Origin: Haplomitrium mnioides
Lineage: Eukaryota > Marchantiophyta > Haplomitriopsida > Calobryales
DNA: 53,411 nt
NCBI GenBank assembly: GCA_049999725.1
Contig: JBNGIS010020443.1
Location: forward strand, 1 to 53,411
Direction of reading: 5' to 3'
The translations under genes were made by a program, and so were the position numbers. Of this stretch, positions 46,801 through 53,411 are shown piece after piece; within the stretch, counting starts at the first letter, position 1, and every line of letters starts with the position of its first letter. The notes under the pieces were generated by a model, which worked only from the letters and a program-made list of their open reading frames with translations, did no database searches and had not been told where the DNA came from.

Positions 46801-48205
46801 GAGCAACCATTGGTATGATTCACTAAGTGAATCACTATAGTTTGTAAGGGTACTAATTTAATAGTTTAAGACATAAGTAACCATTGGTATGATTGACTAA
46901 ATGAATCATTGTAGTTTGTGAGAGTCTTAATTTAATAGTTTAAGACATGAGAAACTATTGGCATAATTGACTAAGTGAGTCATTGTAGTTTCTTAGAGTA
47001 CTAATTTAAAAGTTTTAAAACATGAACAACCATTGGCAATATTTACTAAGTGAATCATTGTAGCTTGTTAGAATACTAAGTTAATAGTTTAAGACATGAG
47101 CAACCATTGGTATAATTGGCTAAATGAATCATTGTACTTTGCTAGAGTACTAGTTTATATAAGATTTAGACATGACCAGCCGTTGGTATGATTCACTAAG
47201 TGAATCATGCCATTTTAATAGAGTACTAATTAATAGTTTAAGACATGAGTAACCATTGGTATGATTGAAAAAGTGAATCATTGTAGTTTGTGAGAGTAAT
47301 AATTTAATAGTTTAAAACATGAGTACCCATTGGTATGATTGACAAATTGTGTCATTGCAGTGTATTAGAGTACTACTTGAATATTTTAAGACATTAGTGA
47401 CCGTTGGTATGATTAACTAAGTAAACCATTGTAGTTTGTTAGAGTGCTAATTTAATAGTTTCAGACATAAGTTACCATCAGTATGATTGACTAAATGAAT
47501 CATTGTAGTTCTTAGAGTAATTTTTTAATAATTTTAAGACATGAGCAACCATTGGTATGATCGACTAAGTAAATCATTAAAGTTTGTTAGAGTACTAATT
47601 TAATAATTTAAGACATGAATAACCATTGGTATGATTGACTAAATGAATCATTGTAGTTTGTTAGAGTACTTATTTAATAGTTTAAGACTTGAGTAACAAT
47701 TGTTATGATTGACTAAGTGAATCATTGTAGTTTGTTAGAGTACTAACTTAATAGTTTAATAGGGGAGTAAACATTGGCATGATTGACGAAATGAATCATT
47801 GTAGTGTTTTGGAGTATTAATTTAATAGTTTCATAGATGAAAAACTATTGGTGTTATTGACTAAGTGAATCATTGTAGTTTCTTGGAGTACAAATATAAT
47901 AGTTTAAGAGATAAGTAACCATTGGTATGATTGACTAAGTGAATCATTGTAGTTTCTTAAAGTACTAACATAACAGTTTAAGAGATGAGCAACTATTTGT
48001 ATAGTTGACTAAGTGAATCATTGTAGTTTGTAAGGGTACTAACTTAATAGTTTAAGAATTTAACAACCATTGGTATGATTGACTAAATGAATCATTGTAC
48101 TTTGTGAGAGTCTTTATTTAATAGTTTAAGACATGAGAAACTATTGGCATGATTGACTAAGTGAATCATTGTAGTTTCTTAAAGTACTAATTCAAAAGTT
48201 TTGAG
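40821..48205. repeat. Satellite sat2: 74-bp monomer (~100 copies)
   Basis: Monomer: GATTGACTAAGTGAATCATT, then GTAGTTTCTTAGAGTACTAA, CATAATAGTTTAAGAGATGA and GTAACCATTGGTAT. Two subtypes alternate in blocks: ACATAATAGTTTAAGAGATG and ATTTAATAGTTTAAGACATG. A higher-order block of 1261 bp (17 monomers) is visible: 46061 and 47322 both start the rare AGTACCCATTGG series. No gene is seen inside. Confidence 0.96.
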
Positions 48206-50489
48206 TGTGAGGCAGCTAACAAGTGAAAGATACATGATTTGGCCTTCTAACTCCTTATTTCTTTAAGTTCTTGAAAGTTTTTGTGTTATGAAGAAGAAAA
48301 CTTGTGAGAAAGTGTTCGTTTGAGGTACATGCCGACTACAAAGTTGCTTTGAAGACTTGACAAGATGTTGTTGTGAGCTTTGCATTCTGATGGCTGCATT
48401 GGTGACAATTTCAAGCCATATATTTCAGATTGTCATTGAAGATCTGATTTTGCTTCAAATGAAGATTGGGCACGCTTAAAAGAAAGGCCTTCTTGAGAGC
48501 TTTCCAACAAGTTAACATTTATTTTGGTTGAGAAACAAGAATGCACTGGCCGTTGCAAGATGACTGCAGTTATGTGCATCCGAAAAGCAACATCAAACTG
48601 AGTGTATCCAAAAGAAAGTTCAGGTTTGGATGGAATGGAAAATTAGTTTTGAGGACAACTGGTTCAAGAATATAAAGCCAATAAAAGTGTGGTTTTGAAT
48701 TCAAATTCAGGCAATCATTCATGAGCATATTTATCTGAAGTGTCACATCGAATTTGGAGTTTCAATCCGCTTTTTGGACTAGGAAAATTGACTATTTTAA
48801 GAAAGATGCATTTGAAGAGTCAATTCAAGTTTAAAGAAAGAGTTCTTATGCTCATTGGAAAGGTCTTTTCAAGGGCTTTCTAAAGAGCTATTATATGAAA
48901 AGTTTGAATTAGAAATGAGGATATAGTGATCATCACAAGATTGATGCCGAGATTTTCGGGACGAAGACTTCGTCAACATATCCGATGAGAGGATTTAGAT
49001 GTTCCTTTTGATAAAGGAAGCAATTGATTGGTTGAAAGGTGCAATGTTTAGGGAGATCAGCACTCTTGTGGTATAAGTCTCCTCAGGACTTTAAACTGAG
49101 GGTTGCCAAATCTCTAGTAAAGAGCTCTCGAAAAATTTTGAATAAAAGTTGTCTGAGAATTCCATTCGTAAGAAGTTATCTTTGTGTTTGAGGAATTGCT
49201 TTGAAGAATCTCCAAGTTGAATTCAATTTGAGAATTGAAAAGGATAAGCGAGAAGGAAGAGTTGGTTCCGTTCGCTATCGTGAGATAGGAAGAACTTAAA
49301 AAGAACTGTTGCCTTCAAACTTTTCTTAAGATTGATTGTCCTTCAATGAAGAGAGGAAAAATTCAATTCTTGGAAGAACATAAAGAAATTTTGCAGAGAT
49401 TAAGGGTAGAGTGGTGGCCTAGAGAGGAAAGTGATCCTATAGTGTAGAGGGGGTACTCGAACTGATCGTAGTCTTGTCTGCTCAACTTGTTGAAGAAGGA
49501 TCGTACCAAGCTTCTTTTAAATATGCGTAAGGTCTAGGAGTGACATTTGGATGTTATTCTTTTGATCGACGGACCAGGGGAGTAAGTTTCAATCGCCATA
49601 TTGAAGTCCAAGCGGATCTTCAAGGAAATTGCTAAGAGGTTTAGGGGACATATATGGAGTATCCAAGTTGTAAATTGTTTAGTTGAAAGGAGTTTGGTTT
49701 GTTTATGAGAGTGAAGGAAGCTACTCCGATCCTTTGTAATTCGCAAGGTTAAACAGAATTTCTTGAGAGTTGCACAAGGTTAAAGAACGCATTTCCATTT
49801 GTTATGTTTTAGAAAAGATTGAGTGAATGCGGAAGAGTTGCGAAACTAAGTGTTTCGAAGTTGTGCTAAGGAGCATTGGAAAGGAAAGAGAACGCATGTC
49901 GAGGGGAGAGAGCTCGCGGAAGTTCTTGCGGAACGAGTTTAAAAGAAGGGTGGAGTCTGAAGTCCGAGAGGATCTGTGGAGAATATTAGTAAGATTCCTC
50001 TAGATTCTGTAAAGTGGCGATCCAACCTTCAGTTGGAAAGCGGCGTCGGACGGCGGTCGAATTGTTGTTGTATAGTGGGGAAAAGTCACCAGAGACATTA
50101 GGAAAGTTGTCGTTTAGCGTTGAAGTCAAGCTATAGACAAGGAACGGTGGTCGTACAGGGAAGGACAAGGCGTTCCAACTTCCAAGTTGACTGCCGCATC
50201 AGACGACGGTCGAACTGATGTAAATTGTTGTTTAAGATTTATCATAAAGGAAGTCCGTGGTGTCAGTTCCGAAGTGGTGTGATGATTACGTAAAGGTCCA
50301 TGGAAAGAATTTGGCTCAGAATCTGATTAATCTAAGATCCATTTCTGAGAGAGAATTGTGAGCAGATACTAAAACGGAGTGATTTAGGAAGAAAAGTAAG
50401 TTCTGTGACACGGAATCTCCGCCTCCGTGAGTAAAAGAACCTTGGAGAGGGCTAATTTGTGAAATGTTGGAATCTCCCATGTACCACAT
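48206..50489. mobile_element. Unclassified 2.28-kb insertion in sat2
   Basis: Sat2 stops at AAAAGTTTT and resumes at AGGATTTGAAGAACC; the sequence between is unrelated to both satellites. If the ends are TGTGAGG (48209) and ACCACA (near 50485), the flanks TTGAG/TTTAG make a 5-bp duplication with one mismatch, suggesting a long solo LTR or a non-coding LTR element. It contains AATAAAAG near 49141, a GACGAAGACTTCGTC palindrome near 48960, and two related GCGGTCGAA-TTGTTG stretches about 150 bp apart (near 50020 and 50175). No protein domain is present. Confidence 0.6.
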
Positions 50490-51313
50490 TTAGGATTTGA
50501 AGAACCATTAGGAATATTTACTAAGTGAATCATTGTAGTCTGTAAGAATACTAATTTAATAGTTTAAGACATGAGTAATGGTTGTTATGATTGACTAAGT
50601 GAATCATTTTAGTTTGCTAGAGTACTGATTTAATGGTTTAATAGGTGAGTAAACATTGGTATGACTGACAAAATGAATCATTGTAGTAATTTGGAGTATT
50701 AATTTAATAGTTTAAGAGATGAAAAATTATTGGTGTTATTGACTAAGTGAGCCATTGTAGTTTCTTGGAGTACAAATATAATAGTTTAAGAGATAAGTAA
50801 CCATTGGTATGATTGACTAAGTGAATCATTGTAGTTTCTTAAAGTACTAATATAATAATTTAAGAGATGAATAACCATTGGTATAACTAATTAAGTGAAT
50901 AATTGTAGTTTTTCAAAGTACTAATTTAATAGTTTAAGACATGATTTACCATAAGTATGGTTATTTAAAAGAATCATTGTTGATTGTTAGAGTACTAAAG
51001 TTTTAGTTTAAGACATGTGTAACTATTGGTGTGATTGACTAAATGAATCATTGTAGTTTTATAGATTTCTTTTTCAATAGCTTAAAACATCATCAACCAT
51101 TTGTATGATTGACTAATTGAATCATTGTTGTTTGTAAGAGTACTAACATAGAAGTTTAAGAGATGAGTGACCATTGGTATGATTGACTAAGTGAATCATT
51201 GTAAATTGTTAGAGTACTAATATAATAGTTTAAGAGATGAGTAACCATTGGTATGATTAACTAAGTGAATCATTGTAGTTTCTTAGAATACTAATATACT
51301 AGTTTAAGAGATG
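50490..51313. repeat. Satellite sat2, right part (~11 copies)
   Basis: Continues the same 74-bp monomer. The flanking monomer order (TTTACTAAGTGAATCATTG, then AATAGGTGAGTAAACATTGG and GGTGTTATTGAC types) repeats the order seen near 46500 and 47760, so this is another copy of the higher-order block. The array ends at AGTTTAAGAGATGGCTAAC. Confidence 0.93.
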
Positions 51314-51666
51314 GCTAACAACCGCTACTTTGAACCAAGAACTGCTATTGAGTTCCTATTTCACTTGGCAGTCGAATTTTTTTTTTTGGAAATTCGGCAT
51401 TCAAAAACATCAAATTTATGACTAAAATCTTCTTTCCGAAAAAAAAATTTGTTTTTTATAATAAAAATGCATATTTTCCATTTAGGTTATATTTTAATAT
51501 TTCTTTATACAAAATAACTTGAAAAAAAACATTTTAATTATTCAAATATTCAAAAGAAACTTGGCACCATTTTGAACAAACTAAATTCCTCAAAAATGAA
51601 ATAAAACATATATCTTTTGGTGGAAAGAAACTAAAGGAAAACGTAAATGTCTAGTCAGAAGAAGAC
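51314..51666. other. AT-rich single-copy DNA
   Basis: Contains T-runs and A-runs (51378-51390, 51440-51450) and no frame, repeat or motif that I recognise. Confidence 0.5.
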
Positions 51667-52020
51667 TTTAAACCTGACTTTGAGCATCATAGCTAACAAA
51701 GTCTATGCAAGCATAGACTCCAAACAAGAATCGTCAAGCGTATGCACGCATAGACTCTGAACAAGAATCCTAAATCCTACGCGTGCTTAAACTCTGAACA
51801 AGAACAATAAAGCTAGGCACGCTTGGACTTTCAACTAGAATCCTAAAGCCAGAACACTCTAAGATTCTAAACAAGAACCCTGCAGCCTATGCAAGCATAG
51901 ACGACGAACAAGAATCCTTTGACCAACGGGTGAAGGTACTCTAAACAACAACCTCACAGCATAAGCGTTCGGGAAATCCGAACAAGAATTACAAAGCCTT
52001 AATGCGCAAAGACATTAAAG
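51667..52020. repeat. 37-bp minisatellite, about 9 degenerate copies
   Basis: Consensus GCAAGCATAGACTCTGAACA followed by AGAATCCTAAAGCCTAT. Copies 51707-51743 and 51744-51780 are both exactly 37 bp; later copies are 36-39 bp and more diverged. At 51701-51718 the junction forms a perfect 8-bp inverted repeat GTCTATGC/GCATAGAC with a 2-base spacer, partly kept at 51885-51901. Confidence 0.85.
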
Positions 52021-52160
52021 AATGTGCAAAGACTCCAAATCATTGTTAGATTAGTAACTGTGTTCAAACCATTCTTAGACTGTCAATTGGGTCAACTTAT
52101 TCTTAAGAGCCATAATTGGAAAAAAAAATTATTAATGATGAAAAGTGTACAAAATCGTAA

Positions 52161-53411
52161 TCAGACTCTCTCCTCTTCGGGAGGAACTGTCTCATCTAAA
52201 TCTACAAATTGAGCATCTGCAGCCGATCGAGACTTTCCAGTCCCTAATATGACTACAGAGTCACCAAAAGCACCTGCAGTACTAGGAGGAACAGGTTCCT
52301 TGTGGTAAGCAAAAACTATCTGTGACTCCGTCACATCGGATGGCAAGGAAGCCATCTCCAAAACCCTATGTGGAATATAAATAGACTAACGTCTATCATA
52401 TTCCACGACGATGCAATTTCGCATCAGCTTAAGAGCACAGACAAGGCCTATGCTAGACCTAGAGTAGAGATCAAGGATCCAATCCTACTCTGTTGATAAA
52501 TGGTCGATGAAAAAATTGTAGAGAGCTTGCGGCTTCTGATAAACATTCACAGGAGCATCATCTCCTAGATGTTTAAGCTTTACAGAAACTGCAAGGCAGC
52601 TGAAAACACTACGCATAGGTTGCCGAGGCAGTCCGGTCGCAGAAGAAGCTTGCAAGTTGAAATTGCGCATGCTCCTCTTTCCTTCCTTTGTCCAGTAGCC
52701 CACCGTCCAGTACTCGTGGGCATGTGCGATTCTGGGACCACCAGAATGTTGTACGTTGCTTTTGTCCCTGCAAAAGATAAATAATCACATCAAACATTGT
52801 AACAAAAATGCAAGAGAAATAAAAAACAAAGAAATCAAAAAATGAAAATGAGAGAACAACTAACCAGATGCCGTGGTCAATTGCACATCAGATTTCAGAA
52901 AGGCCATCCTCAACGAGGCCAAACTACTGTGAAGAATGAATAATTACAAAGGACCAATACTCCGAAGTAGTAATCGCCGCAAAAGATGATACCATGTCGA
53001 AAATATCATCTTTTGAAAAAGGCTCCGAGTCATCATGCTTACATTCCTTCCGGTTATACCCGTAAGGAATATCAGCAATAGCCAAAGTGAAACATCTAGG
53101 TTTCACAAGGCCCTTCAATTGTCGAGCGTTGGCCTCCCCGTGGACTTGGTAAAATGCCACGTTGAGACCGTCGACATAGGAAAGTAAGTCTTCAGAATCT
53201 TCCTCATCTCTAACAACTCCTTCAGCTGTCAGAGATGCAGCACCAGTTTGTTGCCGTGCTTTCCACTCTCTGGCCTTCTGGCAGTGGAGAAGAAAAGCCG
53301 CAGGGTAAGAAACCAAAGTAGGAGGCTGGTCTTGTTCTTCGAGGGCTTCTTCGACCCCGGATTTCTTCTTCCCTTTTGCAGCTTCTGTCAATTTCTTAGC
53401 TAGCTGCCGCT
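52161..53411 (-). pseudogene. Beta-class (permuted) amino-methyltransferase pseudogene, 5' part outside the window
   Basis: The frame is open from the window edge to 52924 (about 160 residues). It contains ...GEANARQLKGL and then TLAIADIPYGYN, which resembles motif IV (D-P-P-Y) of N6-adenine/N4-cytosine methyltransferases. A shift near 52935 leads to SLASLRMAFLKSDVQL. A 97-bp intron with GT-AG ends (52768-52864) follows. The second exon carries EYWTVGYWTKEGKRSMRNF, VNVYQKPQALYNFFIDHLS, a stop (TAG, 52485-52487), then DWILDLYSRSSIGLVCALKL, which is motif I (F-x-G-x-G) altered to YSRSS. The tail runs on to TGA at 52161. Motif IV before motif I is the permuted beta order of bacterial-type DNA methyltransferases. 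At least two shifts, two stops and the ruined AdoMet-binding loop make it dead. Substrate cannot be told. Confidence 0.75.
52768..52864 (-). other. Intron within the methyltransferase pseudogene
   Basis: Minus-strand donor CTG/GTTAGTTG and acceptor TATCTTTTGCAG/GG with a T-rich stretch before it. The protein-like sequence on both sides joins across it. An intron argues that this bacterial-type domain was a resident plant gene rather than contamination. Confidence 0.65.

Noticed and set aside
50465-50489. TGTTGGAATCTCCCATG as the start of an LTR at the right edge of the 2.28-kb insertion
   Set aside because: It resembles a common plant LTR start, but only ~25 bp remain and no second copy occurs at the left edge.

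Overview
The window looks like a repeat-rich, AT-rich nuclear region of a land plant. The evidence is a spliceosomal last exon of a plastid-type A-type iron-sulfur carrier (SufA/IscA), a plant L1-type LINE, a Ty1/copia element, a chromodomain-bearing Ty3/gypsy element, and long satellite arrays. The half-tRNA primer site of the copia element and the permuted amino-methyltransferase relic at the right edge would suit a non-seed plant (moss, liverwort, fern or lycophyte). That placement is an inference. No prokaryotic genes, tRNA or rRNA genes, or CRISPR arrays were seen, and almost nothing here is an intact protein-coding gene.

Layout. (1) 1-2468 and 10114-10938 form one array of a ~530-bp repeat, split by a Ty1/copia element (2469-10113) with a perfect 5-bp target-site duplication (TGCTA). 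Its 3' LTR was later hit twice: by a solo LTR of a related copia element (7766-8728, duplication TGTAT) and by a 5'-truncated antisense LINE (9244-10048, 15-bp duplication). The copia leader also holds a 340-bp piece of the surrounding 530-bp repeat. (2) 10939-14458 is low-copy DNA. It holds the intact last exon of a plastid SufA/IscA-like gene (13934-14070) with decayed upstream exon relics. (3) 14459-32635 is an 18-kb satellite (sat1) with an 89-bp monomer and an interspersed 113-bp variant that gives higher-order periodicity. (4) 32636-40447 is a decayed chromovirus (Ty3/gypsy) inserted at the edge of the array. It carries gag, protease, RT/RNase H, integrase and a well preserved chromodomain, and it is interrupted between gag and pol by an antisense insertion containing an apparent LTR and a 10-N assembly gap. 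(5) 40448-40820 holds divergent sat1 monomers that change, inside one chimeric monomer, into a 74-bp satellite (sat2, 40821-48205 and 50490-51313). Sat2 is interrupted by a 2.28-kb unclassified insertion. (6) 51314-53411 leaves the satellite: AT-rich DNA, a 37-bp minisatellite, and a minus-strand pseudogene of a beta-class (permuted) amino-methyltransferase running off the window edge.

The elements record a sequence of events rather than a working pathway: array formation, insertion of LTR elements, nested insertion and LTR-LTR recombination, then decay. Stop codons in the chromovirus pol fit C-to-T change at TGG and CGA codons, as expected for long-methylated heterochromatin. The most interesting points are the half-tRNA primer site, the sat1-to-sat2 transition with a shared 17-bp core, and the methyltransferase relic.
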